Positions 15,888 to 24,651 of a stretch of DNA of 64,000 bases are shown here, in pieces. The stretch's first letter is position 1; each line of letters opens with the position of its first letter. The notes beneath the pieces are model-generated. The model made no database searches, was not told the origin of the DNA, and saw only the letters and a program-made list of their open reading frames with translations. Where the stretch lies: positions 1,922,001 to 1,986,000 of the forward strand of contig NC_013757.1 of NCBI RefSeq assembly GCF_000025345.1, read 5' to 3'. The stretch comes from Geodermatophilus obscurus DSM 43160 (GTDB lineage: Bacteria > Actinomycetota > Actinomycetes > Mycobacteriales > Geodermatophilaceae). Position numbers and translations under genes: made by a program.

Positions 15888-17173
15888 TCCAAGTAGTCGC
15901 GCAGCACCTGGGAGCGGCTCGGGTGGCGCAGCTTCGACATCGTCTTGCTCTCGATCTGCCGGATCCGCTCGCGGGTCACCCCGTAGACCTGGCCGATCTC
16001 GTCGAGCGTGCGCGGCTGGCCGTCGGTGAGCCCGAAGCGCAGCCGGACGACGCCGGCCTCCCGCTCCGACAGCGTCTGCAGGACGCTGGTCAGCTGGTCC
16101 TGCATGAGCGTGAAGCTCACCGCGTCGACGGCGACGACCGCCTCGGAGTCCTCGATGAAGTCGCCGAGCTGGCTGTCGCCCTCGTCACCGATGGTCTGGT
16201 CGAGGCTGATCGGCTCCCGGGCGTACTGCTGGATCTCCAGCACCTTGTCCGGGGTGATGTCCATCTCCTTGGCGAGCTCCTCCGGGGTGGGCTCGCGCCC
16301 GAGGTCCTGGAGCAGCTCGCGCTGGATGCGGCCGAGCTTGTTGATGACCTCGACCATGTGCACGGGGATGCGGATGGTGCGGGCCTGGTCGGCCATGGCG
16401 CGGGTGATCGCCTGCCGGATCCACCAGGTGGCGTACGTGGAGAACTTGTAGCCCTTGGTGTAGTCGAACTTCTCGACCGCGCGGATCAGGCCGAGGTTGC
16501 CCTCCTGGATGAGGTCCAGGAACGCCATGCCGCGGCCGGTGTAGCGCTTGGCGAGGGAGACCACGAGGCGGAGGTTAGCCTCCAGCAGGTGGTTCTTGGC
16601 GCGCTCGCCGTCGCGGACGATCCAGTTGAGGTCGCGGCGCATCTGCGGGGAGAGCTTCTGGCCCTCCTCCTCGGCCTGGCGCAGCCGCTCGGCGCCGTAG
16701 AGGCCGGCCTCGATGCGCTTGGCGAGGTCGACCTCCTCCTCCGCGTTGAGCAGCGCGACCTTGCCGATCTGCTTGAGGTAGGCGCGGACCGAGTCGGCCG
16801 AGGCGGTGAGCTCGGCGTCCTTGCGGGCCTGACGGAGGGCCTCGGACTCCTCCTCGTCGTCCCACTCGAAGTCGCCGCCCTCGGCGGCCTCCTCGGGTGC
16901 GGCGGCCACTTCGGAGTCGGTCGGGGCCTCGGCGACCCCGTCAGGGGTGGCGACGACCGTCTCGTCGAGCTTCAGGCCCTCGCCGCCGGCGTCGACCACT
17001 GCGACCGTGGAGGTCTCGGAGGCCACGGCGGTGAGCACGGCCCCCTCGCCGCCGCCCGGTGACGGCGTGATGGCGGGCTTGCGGGCGCCCTTGGCGGCGG
17101 TGGGCTTCGCCGCGCTCTTGGCCGTCCGCTTGCGAGCGGGGGCCTTGGCCGGTGCTGGCTGGTCGGCGGGCAC
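15884..17173 (-). CDS. sigA: primary RNA polymerase sigma factor (RpoD/HrdB/SigA)
   Basis: 429 residues. The first 150 are Ala/Lys-rich, then acidic, as in actinobacterial primary sigma factors. Region 1.2 ([12 protein letters not shown]) is followed by region 2 with [12 protein letters not shown] and [10 protein letters not shown], which bind core polymerase and melt the -10 element. Region 3 follows, and region 4 has [13 protein letters not shown] for the -35 element. The product directs housekeeping transcription. A promoter of its own class lies about 175 bases upstream. The gene ends in a large hairpin. Confidence 0.97.
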   Translation of the reverse strand: MPADQPAPAKAPARKRTAKSAAKPTAAKGARKPAITPSPGGGEGAVLTAVASETSTVAVVDAGGEGLKLDETVVATPDGVAEAPTDSEVAAAPEEAAEGGDFEWDDEEESEALRQARKDAELTASADSVRAYLKQIGKVALLNAEEEVDLAKRIEAGLYGAERLRQAEEEGQKLSPQMRRDLNWIVRDGERAKNHLLEANLRLVVSLAKRYTGRGMAFLDLIQEGNLGLIRAVEKFDYTKGYKFSTYATWWIRQAITRAMADQARTIRIPVHMVEVINKLGRIQRELLQDLGREPTPEELAKEMDITPDKVLEIQQYAREPISLDQTIGDEGDSQLGDFIEDSEAVVAVDAVSFTLMQDQLTSVLQTLSEREAGVVRLRFGLTDGQPRTLDEIGQVYGVTRERIRQIESKTMSKLRHPSRSQVLRDYLD

Positions 17174-17343
17174 TCAGGTTCCTTCCCGTGCTGGGTGCGT
17201 TCCCCGGGGGGCCGTCTGGTCCCCGGGCAGCGGCCTCGGCCGGCGTCCGGAGCGGGAGAGGACCCGTCGGGCGGCCCGGGTTTGACCGGTGCGCAGGCGG
17301 GGGATGCCTCTCGGCTGGGGAGCGACGGGGGCGGGGCTCTTCC

Positions 17344-17371
17344 ATTGTAACGGCGTGTTCCGGTCGGTCCA
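17344..17371 (-). promoter_or_regulatory. probable sigma-70-type promoter of the sigma factor gene
   Basis: On the minus strand TGGACC (17371-17366) and TACAAT (17349-17344) are spaced 16 bases apart. The leader to the ATG at 17173 would be about 160 bases. The remaining sequence 17174-17470 holds no supported gene. Confidence 0.5.
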
Positions 17372-17470
17372 CCGCTCCACGGGAGGCGGCGCCCCCCGAC
17401 CTAGGGGAGCGCACCAGGTCCAGGGGCGTTTCTCACCCTCCGTGACGGTCCGGCGGCGGGGTGCCGACGG

Positions 17471-18214
17471 TCACTGACCGATGCGCTCCTCGGCCGCCAG
17501 CGCCGCGCCGACGATGCCGGCGTCGTTGAGCAGCTCCGCCGGGACGACGGGGGTGCGGGTCGACAGCAGCGGCACCCACTTGTGTGCCTTCTTGCTCACC
17601 CCGCCGCCGACGATGATCAGGTCGGGCCAGACGGCCGCCTCGAGGACGTCGAGGTAGCGGTCCACCCGTTTGGCCCACTGCGGGTAGCTGAGGTCCTCGC
17701 GGTCCTTCGCAGCGGCCGACGCCTTCCCCTCGCCGTCGTGTCCGTCGACCTGGATGTGCCCGAACTCGGTGTTGGGCACCAGGACGCCGTCGGTGAACAG
17801 GGCGCTGCCGATGCCGGTGCCGAAGGTGAGCATCAGGACGACGCCGCGCTTGTCCCGGCCCGCGCCGTAGCGCATCTCGGCGAACCCAGCGGCGTCGGCG
17901 TCGTTGAGCGTCTGCACGGTGCCGGGGATCCGGGAGGCCAGCCCCTCGGCCAGGTGGGTGCCCAGCCAGCTCTTGTCGACGTTGGCGGCGGTGTGCACCA
18001 CCCCGCTCTTAAGCACCCCGGGGAAGGTGACGCCGATGCGGCCCTCCCACCCGAAGTGCTCGACGATCCGCCCCACGACGTCGTACACGGGATCGGGCAG
18101 CGAGGGCTGCGGCGTCTCGATGCGCAGCCGTTCCCCCTGCAGTTCCCCCTTGTCGAGGTCGACCAGGCACCCCTTGATGCCGCTGCCACCGATGTCCACG
18201 CCGAACCCGAGCAC
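17471..18214 (-). CDS. ppgK: polyphosphate glucokinase
   Basis: 247 residues from GTG 18214; the TACCCT element six bases upstream supports this start and a leaderless message. ROK-family fold with the phosphate-binding motif G-V-D-I-G-G-S-G-I-K-G (residues 5-15), a second glycine-rich loop T-F-G-T-G-I-G-S-A and N-T-E-F-G-H near the glucose site. The enzyme phosphorylates glucose with inorganic polyphosphate (and often ATP) in the cytoplasm, feeding glycolysis. Length fits the family. It is divergent from the inositol-phosphatase gene, with 57 bases between the starts. Confidence 0.93.
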   Translation of the reverse strand: MLGFGVDIGGSGIKGCLVDLDKGELQGERLRIETPQPSLPDPVYDVVGRIVEHFGWEGRIGVTFPGVLKSGVVHTAANVDKSWLGTHLAEGLASRIPGTVQTLNDADAAGFAEMRYGAGRDKRGVVLMLTFGTGIGSALFTDGVLVPNTEFGHIQVDGHDGEGKASAAAKDREDLSYPQWAKRVDRYLDVLEAAVWPDLIIVGGGVSKKAHKWVPLLSTRTPVVPAELLNDAGIVGAALAAEERIGQ

Positions 18215-18220
18215 GCGGTC

Positions 18221-18226
18221 AGGGTA
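18221..18226 (-). promoter_or_regulatory. -10 element of ppgK (leaderless)
   Basis: TACCCT on the minus strand, six bases before the GTG start codon, leaving no room for a ribosome site. Confidence 0.5.
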
Positions 18227-18271
18227 GTGATCGCCGCGGTCGGCGCCAGCCCCCTCGTGCAGGATCGGCCC

Positions 18272-19090
18272 ATGACCACCGCGCCGGAGCCCGCCGCCCT
18301 GCTCGACCTCGCCGTCTCGACCGCGCGGGAGGCCGCCGACCTGGTCGCACGTGGGCGCGCCTCGGCCGGTGAGCAGGTCGACGTGAAGTCCAGCCCGGTC
18401 GACATGGTCACCGCGGTGGACCGCGCGTGCGAGGAGCTGGTCACGAGCCGGCTGCTCGGCGCCCGCCCGGAGGACGGGCTGCTGGGGGAGGAGGGCGGCG
18501 AGCGCACCGGCACCAGCCGGGTGCGCTGGGTCGTCGACCCCATCGACGGCACCACCAACTTCGTCTACGGCCTGCCCGCGTACGCGGTCTCCATCGCCGC
18601 CGAGGTCGACGGGCAGGTGGTGGCCGGCGTGGTGCTCAATGCGGCCACCGGCGAGCTGTTCTCGGCGACCGCCGGCGGTGGCGCGCACCTCACCGTTCCG
18701 GGTGCCGGCCCGGTGCGGCTGACCGGCAGCCGGCCGGCCTCACTGGACCGGGCGCTCATCGCGACCGGTTTCGGCTACCGCGCCGAGCAGCGCCGCGCCC
18801 AGGCCGCGGTGGTCGCCGGGCTGCTGCCGGAGGTCCGCGACATCCGGCGGCACGGCTCGGCCGCCCTCGACCTGTGCACCGTGGCCGCCGGCCGGGTCGA
18901 CGCCTACTACGAGATGCACCTCAACCGCTGGGACTTCGCCGCGGGTGCGCTCGTCGCGGCCGAGGCCGGCGTGGTCGTCACCGGCCTGGTGGGGCAGCCG
19001 TTCGCCGAGCCCCTGGGGATCGCCGTGGCGCCGTCGGTGGCCGACGAGTTCCTCGCCCTGCTCACCCGGCTGCACCGCGTCGCAACATGA
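18272..19090 (+). CDS. suhB: inositol monophosphatase family protein (SuhB-like)
   Basis: 272 residues from ATG 18272. It carries the metal-binding set of the family: G-E-E-G (around residue 73), D-P-I-D-G-T-T-N-F (89-97) and N-R-W-D-F-A-A-G near residue 215, which ligate Mg2+ for phosphate-ester cleavage. In actinomycetes such enzymes act on inositol-1-phosphate (for phosphatidylinositol and mycothiol) or on histidinol phosphate, so the substrate is not settled by sequence. The start codon follows GGATCGGCCC. The gene is divergent from ppgK and is followed by a copy of the intergenic repeat family. Confidence 0.9.
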   Translation: MTTAPEPAALLDLAVSTAREAADLVARGRASAGEQVDVKSSPVDMVTAVDRACEELVTSRLLGARPEDGLLGEEGGERTGTSRVRWVVDPIDGTTNFVYGLPAYAVSIAAEVDGQVVAGVVLNAATGELFSATAGGGAHLTVPGAGPVRLTGSRPASLDRALIATGFGYRAEQRRAQAAVVAGLLPEVRDIRRHGSAALDLCTVAAGRVDAYYEMHLNRWDFAAGALVAAEAGVVVTGLVGQPFAEPLGIAVAPSVADEFLALLTRLHRVAT

Positions 19091-19094
19091 TGGA

Positions 19095-19182
19095 ACGGCC
19101 CTGGTGACGGGCTGGAACGGCCACCCTTCAGGGCCCCGCGTCGAGCTTGCGAGACGTGGGGGGAAGGGTGGTCCTTCGTCAA
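19095..19182. repeat. diverged copy of the intergenic hairpin repeat
   Basis: Contains GGAACGGCC twice, TCGAGCTTGCGAGACG and GTGGTCCTTCGTCAA, pieces shared with the repeats near 22.6 and 38.4 kb. It lies between convergent gene ends and partly pairs with itself (GGCCACCCTTC / GAAGGGTGGTCC), so it may act as a terminator. Confidence 0.5.
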
Positions 19183-19718
19183 CAGGCGGCGGTCGCGCTG
19201 GCGGCGGCGCCGAGCGCGGCCTCGACGTCCTCCGGTGACGCGAGGCCGGTGAACTCCGGGCCGATCACGAAGTCGACCGTGGCGGTGGCCCGGGTGTCGG
19301 GGAAGTCGCCGGCGCCCGGGACGAACAGCGCGACGTAGGCGGCGGCCTCGTTGCCGCGCGGCCCGTGCCGCAGCTCGCCGACGCCGGTGACCTCACGCTC
19401 GGTGGGGTCGTTGGCGATCTCCTCGACGACGAAGCCCCGTTCCTGCAGCGACGCGGCGACCTCCTGGGCCAGGCCGCCGGTGTCGGTGGCGTTGAAGACG
19501 CGCAGCGTGACCGTGGTCGGGTCCAGCGAGGGCGGTGCCGCCGAGGCGCTGGCGCACGCCTCGGCCTCCTGCTCCTCGAGTTCGCCCTCGGTGTCGAAGA
19601 CGTTCCACCAGACGACCAGCGCGGCCAGTGCGAGCACCAGCAGGAAGACCAGCGGCGGGATCGGCCGGCGGCCGCTCCAGGGACGGACCGCGGATCGGTC
19701 GGTGGGCGGCGCGCTCAC
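19179..19718 (-). CDS. membrane-anchored LytR_C-domain protein
   Basis: 179 residues from GTG 19718, behind GAGGGGGACC. A cytoplasmic head of about 20 residues is followed by one transmembrane helix (about 22-40), an acidic linker and a LytR C-terminal domain (T-V-T-L-R-V-F-N-A-T-D-T-G-G-L-A, residues about 67-165). This domain usually sits at the end of LytR-CpsA-Psr ligases that attach glycopolymers to peptidoglycan; here it occurs alone, without the ligase. It may assist wall-polymer assembly, but that is inferred from the domain. It is the last gene of a minus-strand pair with the phosphotransferase. Confidence 0.8.
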   Translation of the reverse strand: MSAPPTDRSAVRPWSGRRPIPPLVFLLVLALAALVVWWNVFDTEGELEEQEAEACASASAAPPSLDPTTVTLRVFNATDTGGLAQEVAASLQERGFVVEEIANDPTEREVTGVGELRHGPRGNEAAAYVALFVPGAGDFPDTRATATVDFVIGPEFTGLASPEDVEAALGAAASATAAC

Positions 19719-19777
19719 GGGCTCTGGTCCCCCTCGGTTCCTGGCGTTGGCCGGGAGTGTAGGGCGGCGCGGGTTAC

Positions 19778-20824
19778 CTAGATCGCACCGTCGTCGAGCG
19801 CGGCGCGTCCGCGTTCGACACACGGGTCGATGCGGTCGGCGTACCCGGCGGTGTCCTTGCCGGCCATGGCGCCGGCGGCCGACCGGGCGACGATCCCGGC
19901 GACGATCGCGGCGAACTTGAAGTAGGCGAAGGCGACGTACCAGGGCAGGTCGGAGAGGTCCAGGCTGCTGCGCTCGGCGTAGCGCGCCGCGACCTCCGCA
20001 CGGGTCGGGAAGCCCTCGAGCGCGGTCACCGTGCTCTGCCCCGCGACGGCGTCCTCCCCGGCCTGCGGCCAGTAGACGTGCAGCATCCCCAGGTCGGCGA
20101 GCGGGTCACCGAGGGTCGACATCTCCCAGTCCAGCACCGCCCGGATGCGGCCGGGGGTCTGCGGGTCGAGCAGGCAGTTGTCCAGCCGGAAGTCGCCGTG
20201 CACGATCCCGTCGCGCTGGGTGGTGGGGACGGTCTGCGCCAGGCGGGCGGCGAGGGCGTCCAGGCCGGGCCGCTCGCGGTCGCGGGTGGCGTCCCACTGC
20301 TGGGTCCAGCGGCGCACCTGCCGGGCCATGAAGCCCTCCGGCCGCCCGAAGTCGCCCAGCCCCACCGCCTCGTGGTCGACGGCGTGCAGGTCGGCCAGGA
20401 CGTCGACCAGGCCCTCGCCGATCGCCCGCCGCTGGGCCGGCTCGTCGGCGTAGCCGGCCGGGATCCGGTCGACGACGTGCAGGCCGACCACCCGCTCCAT
20501 CACGTAGAAGGGCGCGCCGAGCACGGCGGTGTCGGTGCACAGGTGCAGCGTCCGCGGCACCGGGACGGCGGTCGGGCCCAGCGCGGAGACCACCCGGTGC
20601 TCGCGTGCCATGTCGTGCGCGGTGGCGAGGACGGCACCGGTCGGCGGCCGCCGGAGGATGACCGCGTCGTCGTCCGACCCGCCCTCCGGGGTCACCACGT
20701 AGGTGAGGTTGGACATGCCGGCCGCGATGAGATCGACGCGGACGCTGGACCACCGCTCGTCGTCGAGGACGGAGGCCAGGTAGGGCCCGACGACGGCCGG
20801 ATCAGCACCCACGGGAGTCGACAC
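19778..20824 (-). CDS. aminoglycoside-phosphotransferase-fold protein (ACAD10/11-like kinase family)
   Basis: 348 residues; GTG 20824 lies six bases after TACCCT, which indicates a leaderless start and argues against the much longer upstream frame. The kinase-like fold shows H-G-D-F-R-L-D-N (209-216, catalytic Asp) and L-D-W-E (231-234, metal-binding Asp), with G-D-P-L-A-D-L-G after it. This branch is close to the kinase part of mammalian ACAD10/11, which phosphorylates 4-hydroxyacyl-CoA, and not to drug-resistance enzymes. No acyl-CoA dehydrogenase partner is adjacent here. Function in this organism is inferred only. Confidence 0.85.
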   Translation of the reverse strand: MSTPVGADPAVVGPYLASVLDDERWSSVRVDLIAAGMSNLTYVVTPEGGSDDDAVILRRPPTGAVLATAHDMAREHRVVSALGPTAVPVPRTLHLCTDTAVLGAPFYVMERVVGLHVVDRIPAGYADEPAQRRAIGEGLVDVLADLHAVDHEAVGLGDFGRPEGFMARQVRRWTQQWDATRDRERPGLDALAARLAQTVPTTQRDGIVHGDFRLDNCLLDPQTPGRIRAVLDWEMSTLGDPLADLGMLHVYWPQAGEDAVAGQSTVTALEGFPTRAEVAARYAERSSLDLSDLPWYVAFAYFKFAAIVAGIVARSAAGAMAGKDTAGYADRIDPCVERGRAALDDGAI

Positions 20825-20830
20825 GGGCGC

Positions 20831-20836
20831 AGGGTA
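20831..20836 (-). promoter_or_regulatory. -10 element of the phosphotransferase gene (leaderless)
   Basis: TACCCT on the minus strand, preceded by a T, six bases from the GTG start. Confidence 0.45.
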
Positions 20837-21146
20837 ACCTCTGGCGCTCCGCGCCCCGTCCGACACGGTCCCGGCAGGGGGTGGTGACCCCCTTGCGCGC
20901 CGGGCACAAACGGGGGCCGCGCGACGTTGGGGGGTCCGCCGGTCAGACCGTGCCGGTGTGCCCCGCCGTCCGCCGGTGAGGTCGGCGGCGCGGTCGTACG
21001 AGCACCGGCCGGTGCCCGCCCTGCGGTCACCGGTCCCCGGACCCCCGGTCGCCCTGGCGACCGGACACCACGGCGGCGCCGCAGCGCGCCGCCGCAGACG
21101 ACGCGGGCGCCGCGCCCGCGAGAACCCCGGAGGAGGGGCACTTCCC

Positions 21147-21449
21147 ATGGCCACCGACTACGACGCCCCGCGCCGCAACGAGGCCGACGAGCTCGGCGAG
21201 GACTCGCTCGAGGAGCTCAAGGCCCGCCGCGCCGAGGCGCAGTCCTCGTCGGTCGACGTCGACGAGACCGACTTCAACGAGAACCTCGAGCTCCCCGGCG
21301 CCGACCTGTCCAACGAGGAGCTGACCGTCCGCGTGCTGCCCAAGCAGGAGGACGAGTTCACCTGCTCGCGCTGCTTCCTGGTCCAGCACCGCAGCCGGCT
21401 GGCCGCCACCAAGGGCGACCAGCTGTTCTGCCGCGACTGCGCCGCCTGA
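21147..21449 (+). CDS. DUF4193 zinc-ribbon protein
   Basis: 100 residues from ATG 21147 with a strong GGAGGAGGGG ribosome site. The N-terminal 60 residues are acidic and helical (E-D-S-L-E-E-L-K-A-R-R-A-E). The C-terminus forms a zinc ribbon with Cys73, Cys76, Cys95 and Cys98 (C-S-R-C and C-R-D-C). This is a small conserved family in actinobacteria with no assigned function. Its dnaK-suppressor-like layout (acidic coil plus zinc finger) suggests contact with RNA polymerase, but that is speculation. It precedes the hypothetical gene at 21591 by 141 bases. Confidence 0.9.
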   Translation: MATDYDAPRRNEADELGEDSLEELKARRAEAQSSSVDVDETDFNENLELPGADLSNEELTVRVLPKQEDEFTCSRCFLVQHRSRLAATKGDQLFCRDCAA

Positions 21450-21590
21450 TGGAGGACCCCGCGTCCCCTCATCCCTCGCACGCTCGGGACGGGATCCTGA
21501 CGCCGGGCCGTTCCAGCACCTCACCAGGCTCGCGACGGGACCCTGCAGCGGACCGCACCACGGCACCTCGACCGGAGGAGTGAGGAACCA

Positions 21591-22490
21591 GTGACCGACC
21601 ACGGCGATCGCACCGTGCCAGTGCGGGACGTCCCGCCGCCGCGACCGGTCGCGCCCAGCGCGGCCGGCGGACGCACGGCCCCGCCCGCGGAGGAGGGCCC
21701 GCTCGCGCGGGCCGGCCGGCTGCTGGCCGAGGCGGCGTCCGGTCTGGTGGGCGGGACGACGGAGGCCACGTCGGACGGCCGCCGCTCGACCACGGCGACG
21801 CTGCGCGACGTCGTCGCCGCGGTCGCGGCCGCCGGGGTCCGCGCCGGCCGCGGCGCCGCCGAACCGGGCGCGCCGTGGTCCGGTCCGGACGACGGCGGCG
21901 GGACCCGCACCCCCGGTGCCCTGCTCGGCGACCTGCTGACCACCGCCGCCCCGCGGCTGCCGATCCGCGACGCCGGGCGACTGCGCGCGGTCCACCCCGG
22001 CGCGTCCGACGACGAGATCGCCGACGCGCTCGTGGCGCGGGCCGCGAAGCTCACCGCGGGCATCGGCGCGGCCACCGGCGGGCTGTCGGCGGCCCACTGG
22101 GTCGCCCCACCCTCGCTGCTGGCGCTGCCGCTCGAGCTCGGCGCCGAGACGGTCCTCACCGCCGCCGTCGAGGTCGTGCTGCTCGGCGAGCTGCACGAGC
22201 TGTACGGCCGGCCCGCCCCGGGCGACGCCCGCGACCGGGCGCTGGCCTACCTGTCCAGCTGGACCCGGCAGCGGGCGGTCGAGGACTCCGTCGTCCCGGG
22301 TCTGGGCGTCGTCCTCGGCTCGGCCGGACTGCGCACGCTCAGCCGCCGGATGACCCGGCGGATGGCCCGCAGCGTCCCGGGGGCGGCCCCCTTCCTCGTC
22401 GGTGCGGCGCTCGGCGGCCGGGCCAACCGGAAGGCCACCGAGACGCTGGCCCGCCGGGTGCTCGCCGACCTGCGCCGGTCCCCCTCCTGA
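21591..22490 (+). CDS. conserved hypothetical protein
   Basis: 299 residues from GTG 21591 with GGAGGAGTGAGG upstream. The first 40 residues are Pro/Ala-rich and probably unstructured; then come helical segments rich in Ala and Leu. Residues about 165-205 are hydrophobic (L-L-A-L-P-L-E-L-G-A-E-T-V-L-T-A-A-V-E) but contain Glu, so peripheral membrane contact is likelier than true transmembrane helices. The C-terminal third (P-G-A-A-P-F-L-V-G-A and R-A-N-R-K-A-T-E-T-L-A) recalls EcsC-like proteins of unknown role. Not otherwise recognised. Confidence 0.7.
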   Translation: MTDHGDRTVPVRDVPPPRPVAPSAAGGRTAPPAEEGPLARAGRLLAEAASGLVGGTTEATSDGRRSTTATLRDVVAAVAAAGVRAGRGAAEPGAPWSGPDDGGGTRTPGALLGDLLTTAAPRLPIRDAGRLRAVHPGASDDEIADALVARAAKLTAGIGAATGGLSAAHWVAPPSLLALPLELGAETVLTAAVEVVLLGELHELYGRPAPGDARDRALAYLSSWTRQRAVEDSVVPGLGVVLGSAGLRTLSRRMTRRMARSVPGAAPFLVGAALGGRANRKATETLARRVLADLRRSPS

Positions 22491-22552
22491 GGCGAGGACC
22501 GGGCCCCGTGCTGGTGCGGGGCCGGAACGGCCTCCTTGCAGGGTCCTGCCGG

Positions 22553-22608
22553 CCCCGTCCAGAGGCTCGCCGCGAGCTCGCGAGCGGTGAGGAGGACGGG
22601 GTCCTTCT
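22553..22608. repeat. core of the intergenic hairpin repeat, copy A
   Basis: CCCCGTCC at one end pairs with GGACGGGG at the other, and the inside holds GCGAGCTCGCGAGC. Nearly the same 55 bases occur at 38373-38428 and 43295-43350. This copy lies between the gene ending at 22490 and dut. Confidence 0.8.
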
Positions 22609-22637
22609 CCGAGCGGTGGGGGGCAAGGGGGTCCTTA

Positions 22638-22643
22638 TAGGGT
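22638..22643 (+). promoter_or_regulatory. -10 element of dut (leaderless)
   Basis: TAGGGT within TTATAGGGT, seven bases before the GTG start of dut; no ribosome site fits between. Confidence 0.5.
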
Positions 22644-22650
22644 CGCGGAC

Positions 22651-23145
22651 GTGCCCGAGCCCTTCCTCTGCGCCGCCCCCGAGGTGGAGGTCCCGGTGCG
22701 GCTCACCTCCCCGGAGGACGCCGTCCCCGCCTACGCCCTGCCCGGCGACGCCGGGGCCGACCTGGCCATCGCCGAGGACCTCGAGCTGGCGCCGTTCCAG
22801 CGGGCACTGGTCGGCACCGGCGTCGCGGTCGCGATCCCCGAGGGCTACGCCGGGTTCGTCCACCCGCGCTCAGGCCTGGCCCACCGGCTGGGGCTGTCGC
22901 TGGTCAACGCCCCGGGCACCATCGACGCCGGCTACCGCGGGGAGATCAAGGTCAACCTGGTGAACCTCGACCCGGCGACGCCGCTGACGCTGCGCCGCGG
23001 CGACCGCGTCGCCCAGCTGGTGGTGCAGCCGGTCGTGCGGGCCCGCTTCGTACCCGTCGAGCAGCTGCCGGAGAGCGCGCGCGGGGCGGGGGGCCACGGG
23101 TCGACCGGCGGGCACGCTCCCGTCTCGGCGAAGGGAACCGACTGA
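22651..23145 (+). CDS. dut: deoxyuridine 5'-triphosphate nucleotidohydrolase (dUTPase)
   Basis: 164 residues from GTG 22651. All five trimeric-dUTPase motifs are visible in order: G-D-A-G-A-D-L (I), P-R-S-G-L-A (II), [11 protein letters not shown] (III, with the uracil-binding Tyr), R-G-D-R-V-A-Q-L-V (IV) and [11 protein letters not shown] (V, the flexible C-terminal loop; the aromatic residue usual here is His). The enzyme splits dUTP to dUMP and pyrophosphate, which keeps uracil out of DNA and supplies dTMP synthesis. The next gene starts one base after its stop, so they are one operon. Confidence 0.96.
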   Translation: MPEPFLCAAPEVEVPVRLTSPEDAVPAYALPGDAGADLAIAEDLELAPFQRALVGTGVAVAIPEGYAGFVHPRSGLAHRLGLSLVNAPGTIDAGYRGEIKVNLVNLDPATPLTLRRGDRVAQLVVQPVVRARFVPVEQLPESARGAGGHGSTGGHAPVSAKGTD

Positions 23146-23146
23146 C

Positions 23147-23860
23147 ATGCCGTTCGGACGGCGACGCAACCGGATCGACCGCAGCCTGCGCGAGCGCGGG
23201 GTGCCGCCGGAGCCGCAGCACAAGGTCCGCGAGGTCGAGGAGACCACCGGGCCGTGGGACGCCGCCCACGCCCCCGACGACGGCGTCGCCCGCATCGACC
23301 TGGGCTCGCTGCAGGTGCCCGCGGTGCCGGGCACGGAGCTGCGGGTCGACGTCAACGCCCAGCAGAAGGTCATCGGCGCCACGCTGCGCTACGGCGACTC
23401 GCTGCTGCAGGTGGCGGTGTTCGCCGCGCCCCGGGCCGGCGGCATCTGGGACGACGTCCGCGCCGACCTCGCCCGCAGCGCCTCCGGCCAGGGCGGGTCG
23501 CTGCGCGAGGTCGACGGGCCCTTCGGCCCGGAGCTGGCCGGCTCCGTGCGGGTGAACCCGCCGGCGCAGCCCGGCCAGCCGGCCCCGGCGCCGGTGCGCC
23601 GCCCGGCGCGCTTCGTCGGCGTCGACGGGCCCCGCTGGTTCCTGCGGGGCATGATCAGCGGCCCCGCGGCGGAGCGCCCGGAAGCCGCCGCCGCGCTGGA
23701 GCAGGCGTTCCGGCAGATCGTCGTCGTCCGCGGGAGCTCGCCGATGCCGGTCCGGGAGCCGCTGCCGCTGACCCTGCCGCCGCAGGCCGCCGCACAGCTC
23801 GCCGCGCAGCAGGCCGTCCGCCCACCGGGGAGCCCGCCCCCCGCTCCGCCGGGCGCGTGA
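23147..23860 (+). CDS. DUF3710 protein
   Basis: 237 residues from ATG 23147, immediately after dut. The N-terminus is basic (M-P-F-G-R-R-R-N-R-I-D-R); a central domain of about 150 residues follows with W-D-D-V-R-A-D-L-A and G-V-D-G-P-R-W-F-L-R-G-M-I-S-G, typical of this actinobacterial family, which always accompanies dut and an OB-fold gene. The last 40 residues are Pro/Ala-rich. Biochemical function unknown. Its stop overlaps the next start (GTGA), implying coupled translation. Confidence 0.88.
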   Translation: MPFGRRRNRIDRSLRERGVPPEPQHKVREVEETTGPWDAAHAPDDGVARIDLGSLQVPAVPGTELRVDVNAQQKVIGATLRYGDSLLQVAVFAAPRAGGIWDDVRADLARSASGQGGSLREVDGPFGPELAGSVRVNPPAQPGQPAPAPVRRPARFVGVDGPRWFLRGMISGPAAERPEAAAALEQAFRQIVVVRGSSPMPVREPLPLTLPPQAAAQLAAQQAVRPPGSPPPAPPGA

Positions 23861-24651
23861 GGGCCGTCCGCACCGCCTACGGGCCGCACCCCGACCAGTT
23901 CGTCGAGCTGACCCTGCCCGCGGTCGCCGGTCCGGCGCCGGTGGTGGTCGTGCTGCACGGCGGCTTCTGGCGGGCCGCGTACGGCGTCGAGCTGGCCCGG
24001 CCGCTCGCGGCCGACCTGGCCGCCGCCGGCTTCGCCGCCGTCGCGGTCGAGTACCGCCGGGTCGGCTCCGGCGGCGGCTGGCCGGTCACCCTCGAGGACG
24101 TCGCAGCGGCGCTGGACCGCCTGCCGGAGCTGCCCGGCAGCGGCCGGCTGGACCTCGCCGACGTCGCGGTCGTCGGGCACTCCGCCGGCGGCCACCTCGC
24201 CGCGTGGGCCGCCGGCCGCGACCGGCTCCCCGGGGGTGCGCCGGGCGCGGCGCCGCGGGTGCGGGTGGCCGCGGCCGTGATGCAGGCAGGGGTGCTCGAC
24301 CTGGAGCGCGCCGCGGCGCAGCGGCTGGGCGACGGGGCGGTGCAGGACCTGCTTGGGGCCGAGCCGCAGCAGTCGCCGGAGCGCTACGCGGCGGCCGACC
24401 CGGTGCGGCTGGTCCCGCCCGGCATCGACGTGCTGTGCGTCCACGGCACCGGCGACACGACCGTCCCGGCCGAGCAGAGCACCCGCTACGCCGAGGCCGC
24501 CGCAGCGCAGGGCGTGCACGTCGACGTGCGGCTCGTGCCGGGTGACCACATGGTGCTCATCGACCCGGCAGGGGAGCCGTGGGCACTGGTCCGCGACTGG
24601 CTGCAGTCGCGCGCCGGAGGGAGCCGCGGCGGTTCTACGCTGGGTCCGTGA
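23857..24651 (+). CDS. alpha/beta hydrolase, esterase/kynurenine-formamidase-like
   Basis: 264 residues from GTG 23857, which overlaps the DUF3710 stop. The fold shows an H-G-G-F-W oxyanion segment (34-38), nucleophile G-H-S-A-G-G (Ser109), Asp200 in H-G-T-G-D and His231 in P-G-D-H-M. Together these form a complete Ser-Asp-His triad in a cytoplasmic esterase of the hormone-sensitive-lipase/formamidase type. No signal peptide. Position inside the dut chain is probably incidental, though all genes here overlap by four bases. Substrate unknown. Confidence 0.88.
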   Translation: MRAVRTAYGPHPDQFVELTLPAVAGPAPVVVVLHGGFWRAAYGVELARPLAADLAAAGFAAVAVEYRRVGSGGGWPVTLEDVAAALDRLPELPGSGRLDLADVAVVGHSAGGHLAAWAAGRDRLPGGAPGAAPRVRVAAAVMQAGVLDLERAAAQRLGDGAVQDLLGAEPQQSPERYAAADPVRLVPPGIDVLCVHGTGDTTVPAEQSTRYAEAAAAQGVHVDVRLVPGDHMVLIDPAGEPWALVRDWLQSRAGGSRGGSTLGP